A DNA stretch of 64,000 nucleotides from Faeciplasma sp048393055 (GTDB taxonomy: Bacteria; Bacillota; Clostridia; Oscillospirales; Ruminococcaceae). Under the pieces are notes generated by a model that had not been told where the DNA came from, did no database searches, and saw nothing but the letters and a program-made list of their open reading frames with translations. Shown one piece after another: positions 43,580 to 52,424 of the stretch. Position numbers and translations under genes: made by a program. The stretch is from assembly GCA_048393055.1 (NCBI GenBank), contig DBFJJS010000008.1, positions 3,433 to 67,432 of the forward strand, given 5' to 3'. The first letter of the stretch is position 1. Every line of letters starts with the position of its first letter.

Positions 43580-44818
43580 TTATTTGAGCTTGGGCGTGTC
43601 CCTTTTTCTTAGGAGATAGATGTCGAGCTTTTCCTTCATGCTCTCGGGCATTTCGCGCTCTACCGGCACCATCGCGGCGTTTGCCATGCGCGAGGTGAAC
43701 GCCGTGATAAACTCGATGTCGCGGACCATGCTGTCCGCACTCAGGATCGCAGATGTATCATAGCTGTTATGTATCGTTCCGGCAGAGTTAGGCGCGATCC
43801 TCGCAAAGCTAACCGCCGGTATGCCTCTGTCCGCAAAGGGCGTGGAGTCGCTGGAGTAAACGTCCTGGCTTGCCTTTACGCCAAAGCCGGTTTCCTTTGA
43901 CATGTACTCTATGTATCCCACAAGCTTTTCCTCCGACGTGCAGCAGGCGATGAATTTGCCCATGGCAGAGCCTATCATGTCGAGGTTGATGTTGAGCTTT
44001 ATGCGCTCAAGCTCGCTCTCGTGCGTAGCACAGTACGCCTTTGAGCCGAGCAGGCCTCTTTCCTCGCTTCCGCACCATATGAATCTGAGCGTATAGCGGT
44101 GCGGGTTCTTTGAAAAGTACTCGGCCATCGCCATAAGCCCTGCGCTTCCCGACATATTGTCGTACGCGCCCTTGGAAAGCGAGGTGGAATCGTAGTGAGC
44201 GGTAAGGGCTATCACGTCCTCGATGCTTCCCTTCAGCTCAAGAACCACGTTTTGCGACTGACCGGTATATTCGTCCTGCTCTATGCGTATCTCGGCGTTT
44301 TTCACGCCGTTTTTAATAAGCCTTACCGCATCCTTGACGTTGATATTTACGCAGAGAAGCTTTTTATCCTCCCCTACCGCCGCCTGGCGAAGCTCTCTTG
44401 CGTCTATGTCGCGGTCGGAATAATTGACATGACCGTCGTATGTTATTATTCCTGCCGCTCCGTTTGACACAACGTCATGATACATCCAGCGTCCCAGATA
44501 TCCGTCGATAAGGACGATTTTATCCCTGCACAGGCTCAGGCTGTATTTGTCGCTGCCGGTGAGATAGTAAAGCGGAGCGCTCACGCTGCCGCTTCCGCAA
44601 AGCATATAGCCCTTGCACGGAACGGCTTCGCCGTCTACGGTAAGGCTTTCGCAGGCGATTTTGCCCATCGGCACCTCAAACGGCTCTATGACCGCTTCGC
44701 AGCCCAGTCCCGCGCAATAATCCTTTAAATACTGCGCACATTTAAGCTCAGCGTCGGTGCCGCCCATCCTCACATATGATGTGTCCCTGAAAACGCGCAT
44801 TATGCTCTTTTTATTCAT
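43580..44818 (-). CDS. M28 family zinc peptidase (aminopeptidase-like)
   Basis: A 412-residue metallopeptidase. Zinc ligands are visible: AHYDS (His, first ligand), GAYDNMSG (bridging Asp), CGSEERGLLG (catalytic Glu and ligand Glu), NLDMIG (Asp) and the C-terminal IHNSYDT (His). A protease-associated insert (about 85-200, including VSNGAAGIITYDG) precedes the catalytic core. No signal peptide, so a cytosolic peptide or amidohydrolase-type role is likely. I chose the ATG at 44818 for its AAAGGA site and the promoter 35 bases upstream; the longer frame to 45019 overlaps the next terminator. Confidence 0.88.
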   Translation of the reverse strand: MNKKSIMRVFRDTSYVRMGGTDAELKCAQYLKDYCAGLGCEAVIEPFEVPMGKIACESLTVDGEAVPCKGYMLCGSGSVSAPLYYLTGSDKYSLSLCRDKIVLIDGYLGRWMYHDVVSNGAAGIITYDGHVNYSDRDIDARELRQAAVGEDKKLLCVNINVKDAVRLIKNGVKNAEIRIEQDEYTGQSQNVVLELKGSIEDVIALTAHYDSTSLSKGAYDNMSGSAGLMAMAEYFSKNPHRYTLRFIWCGSEERGLLGSKAYCATHESELERIKLNINLDMIGSAMGKFIACCTSEEKLVGYIEYMSKETGFGVKASQDVYSSDSTPFADRGIPAVSFARIAPNSAGTIHNSYDTSAILSADSMVRDIEFITAFTSRMANAAMVPVEREMPESMKEKLDIYLLRKRDTPKLK

Positions 44819-44852
44819 ATCAAAGATCCTTTCATAAAATGATGCTAAGCAA

Positions 44853-44881
44853 ATTATATCACTGTGCTCACGGCTTCGCAA
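44853..44881 (-). promoter_or_regulatory. Promoter of the M28 peptidase gene
   Basis: Minus-strand TTGCGA, 17-base spacer, TATAAT. Confidence 0.75.
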
Positions 44882-44891
44882 GTGATGCACA

Positions 44892-44931
44892 TAAATACAA
44901 AAGCGGCCGCCCTGAATTCCGGCAGCCGCTT
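44892..44931 (-). terminator. Terminator of the SGNH hydrolase gene
   Basis: AAGCGGC (44901-44907) pairs with GCCGCTT (44925-44931), extended by inner GC pairs; TTTTGTATTTAT follows on the minus strand. Confidence 0.82.
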
Positions 44932-44960
44932 CATGCTTTAAAATATTTAATTTACAGGGC

Positions 44961-46202
44961 TTACAGTCCGTCCGTATACGCAACTGCCAAAACCTGAAGG
45001 TCGCACTTGGGGTTATCATCCTTGGCGGATATCTCTATTCTGTACTCGCCGACGGTCGGGCTGATATACAGCTCGCCGATGGTCGCGCTCATCCAGCCGC
45101 CCTCCGAGTATTCGTTGAACTCCTTAGTCGCAACAAGCTCGCCGTCGAAATACACCTCGCAAACAAGAATGCCGTACGTGTTGCTGCCGGCGTTGGGATA
45201 GATGACATACGCGTTTTTGCCGGTAAACTCAAATACGATGGGCTCGTTGTCCTCGCTGTACATCTTGGTCCAGCCGTTGGGGAAGTGATCTCCCGTGCTT
45301 CCGGTCCTCCACGAGCCCTCCGTCTCGTCGGTATGCTCGTAGCTGTTCTTTGTAAGAAGGTGGGCGTTGGCATAGTTTCCGTCGAACATCGGCTCGGGCA
45401 GCTTAACATCCGACTCAGAGCTGGGAAGCCTGTCAACCTCGTCGAAGAAATAGTTTATAAATTCAGCTATGACCTCGCCGCCGTGAGCGTTGGGATGAGT
45501 GTAGTCGTCAGAAAACTCCGCCCATGTCATGGCGCCGTTGTCCATAAGATAGGTAATGCCGTCCGCATAGCTTATCATGGGCAGGTCATAGTACTCGCCT
45601 ATCTCTTTTTTCCAGTCCTGAGACGACCAGCCCTCCTCCATCCTTGCAAAGAGAAGGATAACGGCAGGCTGGGTATCGTATTCAAGGCATCTTCTTATGA
45701 TGCTCTCAAATCCGTCCTTGTCGCTTGTTTCGCCGCCGTCGTTTACCGCAAATTCGATAAACACGATGTCAGGCTCGTTGGACAAAACATCGTCTTCGCA
45801 TCTCAATGCTCCGAGCATTGAACCGGTGCCCCTGAAGCCGGCATTGAAGTAGTGGACGTTCTCGCCGTCCCCCTTGCCGAAGGTTTCCTTAAAGTAGTTA
45901 TAGGTGCGGACGGCGTACCGCTCCTCAGACTGCAGAATATCGCCCTCGGTAATTGATCCGCCGAGATACACTATGTTTACGTCCTCGCCGTTTTCTGCCT
46001 TTTCTATGGCTTTTTTCAGCCTATAGGTGTTTCCGAGCTGGGTAAGCGAGGTTATCTTCGCGTTGTTTAAGTAGTCCTCATACGACTGAGGGGAGTCGAT
46101 CCACTCAAGCTCCATACTCTTTTCCCTCTCTCCTGCGCCGCAGCCGGTGAAAAATCCCATCATGATGACTGCGGACAAAATAATCGAAATAATTCTTTTC
46201 AT
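44961..46202 (-). CDS. SGNH/GDSL-type esterase lipoprotein
   Basis: A 413-residue lipoprotein with signal peptide and lipobox FFTGC (Cys about 21). The SGNH blocks are present: block I GGSITEG (about 80-86, nucleophile Ser), block II Gly in GFRGTGS, block III FAVNDGG, block V DDYTHPNAHG with the catalytic Asp and His. A C-terminal beta-sandwich (about 275-413) resembles the jelly-roll of acetyl xylan esterases. Likely reaction: removal of acetyl groups from glycans at the cell surface (inference). It follows the MsmX-type ATPase gene by 86 bases but a terminator lies between, leaving only about 28 bases before the start, so its transcription may depend on read-through. Confidence 0.85.
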   Translation of the reverse strand: MKRIISIILSAVIMMGFFTGCGAGEREKSMELEWIDSPQSYEDYLNNAKITSLTQLGNTYRLKKAIEKAENGEDVNIVYLGGSITEGDILQSEERYAVRTYNYFKETFGKGDGENVHYFNAGFRGTGSMLGALRCEDDVLSNEPDIVFIEFAVNDGGETSDKDGFESIIRRCLEYDTQPAVILLFARMEEGWSSQDWKKEIGEYYDLPMISYADGITYLMDNGAMTWAEFSDDYTHPNAHGGEVIAEFINYFFDEVDRLPSSESDVKLPEPMFDGNYANAHLLTKNSYEHTDETEGSWRTGSTGDHFPNGWTKMYSEDNEPIVFEFTGKNAYVIYPNAGSNTYGILVCEVYFDGELVATKEFNEYSEGGWMSATIGELYISPTVGEYRIEISAKDDNPKCDLQVLAVAYTDGL

Positions 46203-46230
46203 AGCTATTTTCCTTTTATGTGTTCCATTT

Positions 46231-46265
46231 AAAAAACCGGCTGCTCTGCCGAAACAAAGCAGCCG
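46231..46265 (-). terminator. Terminator of the MsmX/UgpC-type ATPase gene
   Basis: CGGCTGCT (46238-46245) pairs with AGCAGCCG (46258-46265); six T residues follow on the minus strand. Confidence 0.88.
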
Positions 46266-46288
46266 CTTTTATCAAAATACAATGTCAT

Positions 46289-47431
46289 TTAGTGGAGAAT
46301 GGTCTTTTCAGTTTCCTTATCAAAGATATGGATCCTGTTCGCGTCAAGAGCGCAGGTAATAACATCCTGAGGTCTTGCTGTAGAGCGGTTGGAAACACGG
46401 GCTGTGAGGTTGATTCCCTCGCAGCTGAGATACAGATACGTCTCGGCGCCCATCATTTCGGCAACGTTTACGGTAGCTTCTATGATACCAGTCTTAGCGG
46501 AGGAAATGAACATCTCCTCGTCGTGGATGCACTCAGGACGGATGCCCGCGATAATCTCCTTGTTGAGATACGGCAGGAGTACCTCCTCGTTTACCTTGGA
46601 CTCGGGAAGCTCTACATAGAACTTTCTACCCCTTCTCTCCTTGGTGTCCTCCGAACCAAATTCAATATTATACTTGCCGTCGATCTTTACGAGCTTAGCA
46701 TCGATAAAGTTCATCTGAGGCGAACCGATAAAGCCCGCTACAAACAAATTGCAGGGATAGGAGTAAAGTGTCTGCGGAGTATCTACCTGCTGAATGAATC
46801 CATCCTTCATAACTACTATCCTGTCCGCCATGGTCATAGCTTCAGTCTGGTCGTGAGTTACGTAGATAAAGGTTGTTCCGAGTCTCTTGTGCAAAAGAGC
46901 TATTTCAGTTCTCATCTGAGCACGGAGCTTAGCGTCCAGGTTTGAAAGAGGCTCGTCAAGTAAGAATACCTGAGGCTCACGAACAAGCGCACGTCCTAAC
47001 GCGACACGCTGCCTCTGGCCGCCTGACAAAGCCTTAGGCTTTCTGTCCAGCAGGTGCTGGATGTCGAGTATTCTCGCAGCCTCCTCAACCTTGCGCGCAA
47101 TCTGATCCTTCGGAGTCTTCCTAAGTTTGAGGCCAAACGCCATATTCTCAAAAACGGTCATGTGAGGATACAGAGCGTAGTTCTGGAACACCATCGCGAT
47201 ATCCCTGTCCTTAGGAGCGATATCGTTTACAAGCCTGTTGCCTATGTACAGCTCGCCGTCCGTAATCTCCTCAAGTCCTGCTATCATACGCAGCGTAGTT
47301 GATTTTCCGCATCCTGAAGGACCGACTAATATGATAAATTCCTTGTCCTTTACTTCCAGGCAAAAGTCAGATACGGCTACTACTCCGCCCGGGTATTTCT
47401 TGTAAATATGCTTTAGTGATAAACTTGACAT
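46289..47431 (-). CDS. MsmX/UgpC/MalK-type sugar ABC transporter ATPase
   Basis: A 380-residue ATPase: Walker A GPSGCGKST, Q-loop FQNYALYPH, signature LSGGQRQR, Walker B VFLLDEPLSNLD, H-loop in YVTHDQ, and a C-terminal TOBE/OB-fold regulatory domain (about 240-375). Length and C-terminal domain match multitask ATPases such as MsmX and MsiK, which serve several sugar permease pairs. It is monocistronic, not next to any permease, and has an excellent promoter, consistent with a shared energiser. The two MalF/MalG pairs at 20.7-29.6 kb lack an ATPase and are natural clients (inference). Confidence 0.92.
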   Translation of the reverse strand: MSSLSLKHIYKKYPGGVVAVSDFCLEVKDKEFIILVGPSGCGKSTTLRMIAGLEEITDGELYIGNRLVNDIAPKDRDIAMVFQNYALYPHMTVFENMAFGLKLRKTPKDQIARKVEEAARILDIQHLLDRKPKALSGGQRQRVALGRALVREPQVFLLDEPLSNLDAKLRAQMRTEIALLHKRLGTTFIYVTHDQTEAMTMADRIVVMKDGFIQQVDTPQTLYSYPCNLFVAGFIGSPQMNFIDAKLVKIDGKYNIEFGSEDTKERRGRKFYVELPESKVNEEVLLPYLNKEIIAGIRPECIHDEEMFISSAKTGIIEATVNVAEMMGAETYLYLSCEGINLTARVSNRSTARPQDVITCALDANRIHIFDKETEKTILH

Positions 47432-47490
47432 TGAAAGGCCTCCTTGCCGAAATATAGTGCTAACTTAAACTGTAGCTTTGTCATGGTATT

Positions 47491-47519
47491 ATTATAGCCG
47501 TTTGGAAAAAGCATCACAA
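47491..47519 (-). promoter_or_regulatory. Promoter of the MsmX/UgpC-type ATPase gene
   Basis: Minus-strand TTGTGA, 17-base spacer, TATAAT. Confidence 0.82.
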
Positions 47520-47586
47520 GTGTTTTTTTTACTAAACTTCTTCGCACTCCTTTATTTAATTTGACGGATTATTGATTAAAACTATT

Positions 47587-48300
47587 CTATTCATTTAAAA
47601 CAAGCCTCGACACCTCGTCCTTAGTCAGCTCCCGCGACTCTCCCCTGACTAAGGACTTGTCCAGCCACACTCCGCCGATTTTTACCCGCTCAAGACCAGT
47701 CACTTCGTTTCCGAGAGCCTCAAACATCCTCTTGATTTGATGGTACATCCCCTCGTGAAGCGTGACAAGACATTTTAAGCCGCCGTCCAGCCGCTTTATG
47801 CCCGCCGGCAGGCATTTTGTGCCGTCCTCCAGAACGACGCCCTCCTCAAAGACCTTTTCCGCATCCCGGCATAGCTCGTGCCCGAGGCATGCGACATAAA
47901 GCTTCTGCACATGGCTTTTCGGGGACAGCATCCTGTGCGCGAGCGCTCCGTCGTCCGTTATCAAAACAAAGCCCTCGGTATCCTTGTCCAGCCTTCCGGC
48001 AGGGAAAAGCCCCTGCCGTCTTAAATCCTCCGGCAGAAGCTCCAAAACCGTCTGGGATAGCCCGTCTCTCGTCGCGCAGACGACTCCGGCGGGCTTGTTG
48101 AGCATTATGTAAACATGCTCCTTATAGCATATTTTCTCGCCGTTTACAGTCACAACGGCGGTTTGCGGATCGATCTTTGCGGAAGGCGACCTGGCCGCCG
48201 CGCCATCGACCGTCACCGCGCCGCTTTTGCACAGCCTTACTGCCTCGCTACGCGAAATTCCCGGGATCTGTCCCGAAATAAACCGGTCCAGCCTTATCAT
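47587..48300 (-). CDS. RsuA/RluB/RluF-family pseudouridine synthase
   Basis: A 237-residue enzyme: an N-terminal S4 RNA-binding domain (about 1-60, RLDRFISGQIPGISRSEAV) and the catalytic domain with YIMLNKPAGVV and the active-site Asp in GRLDKDTEG. It converts a specific uridine in 16S or 23S rRNA to pseudouridine; the family member (RsuA for 16S or RluB/F for 23S) cannot be fixed by eye, though length and S4 arrangement favour RsuA. It follows DUF4830 in the same orientation by 39 bases. Confidence 0.9.
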   Translation of the reverse strand: MIRLDRFISGQIPGISRSEAVRLCKSGAVTVDGAAARSPSAKIDPQTAVVTVNGEKICYKEHVYIMLNKPAGVVCATRDGLSQTVLELLPEDLRRQGLFPAGRLDKDTEGFVLITDDGALAHRMLSPKSHVQKLYVACLGHELCRDAEKVFEEGVVLEDGTKCLPAGIKRLDGGLKCLVTLHEGMYHQIKRMFEALGNEVTGLERVKIGGVWLDKSLVRGESRELTKDEVSRLVLNE

Positions 48301-48339
48301 ATGCCCACATCCTTTTTACGTCCGTATCCTATTGCCGTG

Positions 48340-48807
48340 CTATGCGTCCGCCTTTACAAGCCCCTGCATAAATCCTCCGAGCTCGGTACAGCACACGTCT
48401 CCCGCAATCAGCCTTCCGTCGCATATTATAAGGTTTGCGACTATATTCGGTCTGGAATCGCCGTAGTTATATATTTCGTATGTATAGATCTCGGCATACT
48501 TTCCGCGGTACTTGTCGAGATCGAAGCCCTGCTGGATCTGAAGCTCGTTGTATTCGGTGTAAACGTCGCTCCACTCCTCGGGAATAACAACGCTGCGGCA
48601 ATCGATAGGCTCTACCGACGTCTCCCAGCCGAGACCGTGCAGGAACTCAAGCTGCTCCTGCTGCGACGACAGCATTATTCCTTGCGGGGCGAACAGGCGG
48701 TTGAAGATAAACACCACTCCGAAAACCGCAACCAGCACGCAGAGTACATACGCAAGTATTTTAGCCGTCTTTTTTAGCTTGATGGTTTTAACAAACATAA
48801 TAATCAC
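48340..48807 (-). CDS. DUF4830 membrane-anchored protein
   Basis: A 155-residue protein with one membrane helix (about 17-37) and an extracytoplasmic domain that resembles DUF4830 (QEQLEFLHGLGWE ... VIPEEWSDVY). Function unknown. The start may be the GTG at 48807 or the ATG nine bases later at 48798; both have weak sites. It is transcribed together with the downstream pseudouridine synthase. Confidence 0.75.
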   Translation of the reverse strand: MIIMFVKTIKLKKTAKILAYVLCVLVAVFGVVFIFNRLFAPQGIMLSSQQEQLEFLHGLGWETSVEPIDCRSVVIPEEWSDVYTEYNELQIQQGFDLDKYRGKYAEIYTYEIYNYGDSRPNIVANLIICDGRLIAGDVCCTELGGFMQGLVKADA

Positions 48808-48907
48808 CCATACCTTGTATAAAATTTCCGGCAGCTGTGCGCTCCCGCTCTATATAAGTTTCTGGTGAAATATATGCTTGTGCTTTTAAAATTAGTACAA
48901 ACTCTTA

Positions 48908-50632
48908 TCAGTGCGCGAACTGGCTGTTGTAAAGCTCACTGTAGAAGCCTCCCCTGGCCATAAGCTCGTCGTGCGTTCCCTGCTCGACAATGTTCCCGTC
49001 CCGCATGACAAGTATCAGGTCAGAACTCATAATGGTGGAAAGCCTGTGCGCCACTACAAAGCTTGTCTTGCCCTGCATGAGCTTTTCAAACGCCCGCTGC
49101 ACCCTTATTTCCGTCTTGGTGTCTATTGAAGATGTCGCTTCGTCCAGAATCAGCATGGGAGGCTTTGCGAGCATTACCCTTGTTATGCACAAAAGCTGCT
49201 TCTGACCCGCCGAGATGCTTCCGCCGTCCTCGCCGATGACAGTGTCATAGCCCTGGGGCAGCCTTTTTATAAAGCTGTGGGCGTGAGTGGCTTTTGCCGC
49301 CTCTATCATCTCCTCATCCGAGGCGTCCGGGCGGCCCATCTTGATATTTTCCCGTATCGTGCCGGTTTTCAGCCAGGTCTCCTGAAGCACCATTCCGTAT
49401 CCGGAGCGCAGACTGTGGCGGGTGACTTCCCTTATGTCCATTCCCTCTACCCTTATGCTTCCGGAATTTACGTCGTAAAACCGCATGAGAAGGTTTATAA
49501 GCGTTGTCTTGCCGCAGCCGGTAGGACCTACTATCGCTATCCTCTGTCCGGGTCTGACCTTAAGGTTGAAGTTTTCTATAAGCTTCCTGCCGGGTACATA
49601 TGAAAAGCAGACGCTGTCAAGCTCTACGTTGCCCTTAACGCCGCTCAGCGCAGCCGCGCCCTCGTCGGACGGCTGCTCCTCGGTCTCGATAAACTCGAAT
49701 ATCCTCGCAGCGCAGGCAAGTGCGTTCTGAAGCTCCGTTACAACTCCGCTTATCTCGTTAAACGGCTTTGTGTACTGGTTGGCATAGTTTAAAATGCAGG
49801 TAAGCCCTCCTACCGTCACCGTTCCCGAAACCACCGACAAAGCCCCGCTGAGCCCTACGGCAGCATACACAATGGCGTTTACAAACCTCGTAGACGGGTT
49901 TACGAGCGAGGACAAAAATATCGCCTTTACGGATACCTTTGTCAGCTCGTCGTTGACAGCGCTGAAGCGGTCGTGGCTCCTTTGGGTGTAGTTATACGCC
50001 TTGACCACCTTCTGGGAGCCTATCATTTCGTCTATAAGCGCGGTCTGCCTGCCTCTGACCTCCGACTGCTTTTTAAACAGCTCGTAGGTTGATTTTGACA
50101 CAAACCTCGCCACAAACAGCGACAGCGGCGTCAGCACCACCGCGATAATGGTTATCTTCCAGCTTATCGAAAACATGAAGCAAAGGGTGGCAACAATCGT
50201 CACAACGCCGGTGAAGAACTGCGAGAATCCCAGAAGAAGCCCGTCCGCAAGCTGGTCCACATCCGCTATTACGCGGCTGACCAAATCACCGTGGGCGTGG
50301 GAATCTATATAGCTAAGAGGCAAAGCCTCTATCTTTTTGAACGCGCGCTCCCTTATATCCCTTACCGCTTCATAGGTGATGCGGTTGTTGACGATATTCA
50401 TCACCCACTGCATCAGGGCTGCGATACCGGCTATAATCCCCGCCTGAACAAGGTATTTTACCACCGCCGGCATATCCACGCCGCCCTCGACTATATTGTC
50501 TATGGCGTTTCCGAATATTATCGGCACGTACAAAGTCAAAATCACGTATGCGGCTGCAAGGATTATTGATATTATCATTAAAGCGCTGTATCTTCTCAGC
50601 ATGAAAATCAGCTTTTTTACCGCGCCGTTCAT
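48908..50632 (-). CDS. ABC exporter half-transporter, catalytically complete subunit
   Basis: A 574-residue half-exporter: six membrane helices (about 1-315) and an ATPase domain with Walker A GPTGCGKTT, signature SAGQK (variant of LSGGQ), Walker B MLILDEATSS with the catalytic Glu, and H-loop AHRLS. Its start overlaps the stop of the upstream half-transporter by 4 bases, so they form a heterodimer. Multidrug or lipid/peptide substrates are typical of this class; the true substrate is unknown. Confidence 0.92.
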   Translation of the reverse strand: MNGAVKKLIFMLRRYSALMIISIILAAAYVILTLYVPIIFGNAIDNIVEGGVDMPAVVKYLVQAGIIAGIAALMQWVMNIVNNRITYEAVRDIRERAFKKIEALPLSYIDSHAHGDLVSRVIADVDQLADGLLLGFSQFFTGVVTIVATLCFMFSISWKITIIAVVLTPLSLFVARFVSKSTYELFKKQSEVRGRQTALIDEMIGSQKVVKAYNYTQRSHDRFSAVNDELTKVSVKAIFLSSLVNPSTRFVNAIVYAAVGLSGALSVVSGTVTVGGLTCILNYANQYTKPFNEISGVVTELQNALACAARIFEFIETEEQPSDEGAAALSGVKGNVELDSVCFSYVPGRKLIENFNLKVRPGQRIAIVGPTGCGKTTLINLLMRFYDVNSGSIRVEGMDIREVTRHSLRSGYGMVLQETWLKTGTIRENIKMGRPDASDEEMIEAAKATHAHSFIKRLPQGYDTVIGEDGGSISAGQKQLLCITRVMLAKPPMLILDEATSSIDTKTEIRVQRAFEKLMQGKTSFVVAHRLSTIMSSDLILVMRDGNIVEQGTHDELMARGGFYSELYNSQFAH

Positions 50633-52365
50633 GACCTGACACCCCCTGAGCCGCTCTTTATCTGGGACGCATACAGCTCGCTGTACTCGGGGCAGCTTTC
50701 CAAAAGCTCCTCGTGAGTCCCTATTCCTACCGCCCTGCCGTCCTCGAGCACAACTATCCTGTCAGAATGCATAACAGACGACACCCTCTGCGAGACCGTA
50801 AGCACGGTCGGATTAAACGGCAAAGACGCGATGGACTTTCTCAAGGCCGCGTCGGTGGCGTAGTCAAGCGCGGAGGAGCTGTCGTCCAAAATGAGAATAC
50901 TCGGCTTTTTCACAAGCGCCCTGGCTATGCACAGCCTCTGCATCTGACCGCCGGAGAGGTTCTTTCCACCCTGCTCGATCACATAGTCAAGACCCTCCGG
51001 CTTTGCAGCCACGACGTTCGCGGCCTGAGCCGCTTCTATCGCGCGGCTTATCTCGTCGTCGGTGGCGTCTTCCTTTCCCCAGCGGATATTGTCGCGTATC
51101 GTGCCGTGGAACAAAACCGACTTCTGCATTACTATTCCTATTTTATCCCTGAGCGCCACGGCGTCATAATCCTCAACGTCCACACCCTCTACAAGCACGC
51201 TTCCGCAGGTTCTGTCGTAAAGCCTTGGTATAAGGCTGACAAGCGTCGTTTTGCCGCAGCCGGTGGAGCCGATTATGCCTATCGTCTCGCCGCGCCTTAC
51301 CTTGAGGTTTATTCCCTCCAGAGAGTCGGCGGAGGCGTCGGCGTACTTAAAGCTGACGTCGCTAAGCTCGATTTCATATTCGCTTTGCGGGTTCCCTTCC
51401 GTAACGCTTCCGTTTGCCATAGAGGGCTGCAGCTTCAAAACAGCCTCTATCCTGTTGGCGCAGGCTACGCTTTTGGTTATGCTTATTATAAGGTTGGCAA
51501 GCTTTATAAGCTCGACGAGTATCTGCGACATATAGTTGTACAGCGCTATTACCTCGCCCTGTGTAAGCGCACCCTGGTCTACTCTTAAAGCGCCGGAATA
51601 TATCAAAAATATTATTCCTATATTTACGATAACATATGTCAGCGGGTTCATGACAGACGATATCCTGCCGACAAAATTCTGCATCTTTGCAAGCGCGTTA
51701 TTCTTTTCGATAAAGTCCGCAGTCTCGCTCTCCTCCATGCAAAAAGCCCTTATAACCCTTGCCCCGGCGAGGTTTTCCTTGGTCTTCAGCAGCACGCCGT
51801 CAAGCCTGCGCTGCACCTTGGTATAAAGCGGAATGCTTATAAGCATTATCCCGAATATAACGACCGAAAGCGCGGGTATTACCGCCAAAAATATCATGGC
51901 GGGCTTCGCGTCTATAGTAAACGCCATTATGGTAGCGCCGAAAACAATAAGCGGCGAACGCATCAAAAGCCTGAGCGTAAGATTTACTCCGGTCTGCACC
52001 TGATTCAAGTCGTTTGTAAGCCTTGTTATCAGCGTAGATGTGCCAAGCCTGTCAAGCTCGGTAAAGGACAGCGACTGGATATGGTCAAAAAGCGCCTGCC
52101 TCACCGCAGAGGAAAAGCCCACCGCGCCCTTTGCGGCAAAATACTGGGCCGTAAGCGTGCTTGCAAGCCCGACAGCCCCCAAAACAACCAGCAGTCCGCA
52201 CATCAGCGCGATGTATCCCTTGTCCCCTGCCGGTATTCCGACGTCTATTATCCTCGCCACTACCATCGGGACCATCAGCTCGAACGCGACCTCAATTATT
52301 TTAAAAAACGGCGCGCAGATTGCCTCGACAGTATAACCCTTAAAGTACTTCAAAAGGCTTTTCAA
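50629..52365 (-). CDS. ABC exporter half-transporter, degenerate-site subunit
   Basis: A 578-residue half-exporter: six membrane helices, Walker A GSTGCGKTT, canonical signature LSGGQ and Walker B ILILDDSSSALD, in which Asp replaces the catalytic Glu, and a Gln instead of the switch His (VSQRVS). These changes mark the degenerate ATP site of heterodimeric exporters such as TM287/288 and BmrCD. It pairs with the following gene. The preceding gene is the FakA-like one, 59 bases away. Confidence 0.92.
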   Translation of the reverse strand: MKSLLKYFKGYTVEAICAPFFKIIEVAFELMVPMVVARIIDVGIPAGDKGYIALMCGLLVVLGAVGLASTLTAQYFAAKGAVGFSSAVRQALFDHIQSLSFTELDRLGTSTLITRLTNDLNQVQTGVNLTLRLLMRSPLIVFGATIMAFTIDAKPAMIFLAVIPALSVVIFGIMLISIPLYTKVQRRLDGVLLKTKENLAGARVIRAFCMEESETADFIEKNNALAKMQNFVGRISSVMNPLTYVIVNIGIIFLIYSGALRVDQGALTQGEVIALYNYMSQILVELIKLANLIISITKSVACANRIEAVLKLQPSMANGSVTEGNPQSEYEIELSDVSFKYADASADSLEGINLKVRRGETIGIIGSTGCGKTTLVSLIPRLYDRTCGSVLVEGVDVEDYDAVALRDKIGIVMQKSVLFHGTIRDNIRWGKEDATDDEISRAIEAAQAANVVAAKPEGLDYVIEQGGKNLSGGQMQRLCIARALVKKPSILILDDSSSALDYATDAALRKSIASLPFNPTVLTVSQRVSSVMHSDRIVVLEDGRAVGIGTHEELLESCPEYSELYASQIKSGSGGVRS

Positions 52366-52424
52366 GAAAAACTTCCTCTCAAATCAGCCGGCGCCGCCCG
52401 AAAGCCAAGCTGCGCCGCCCGCAA

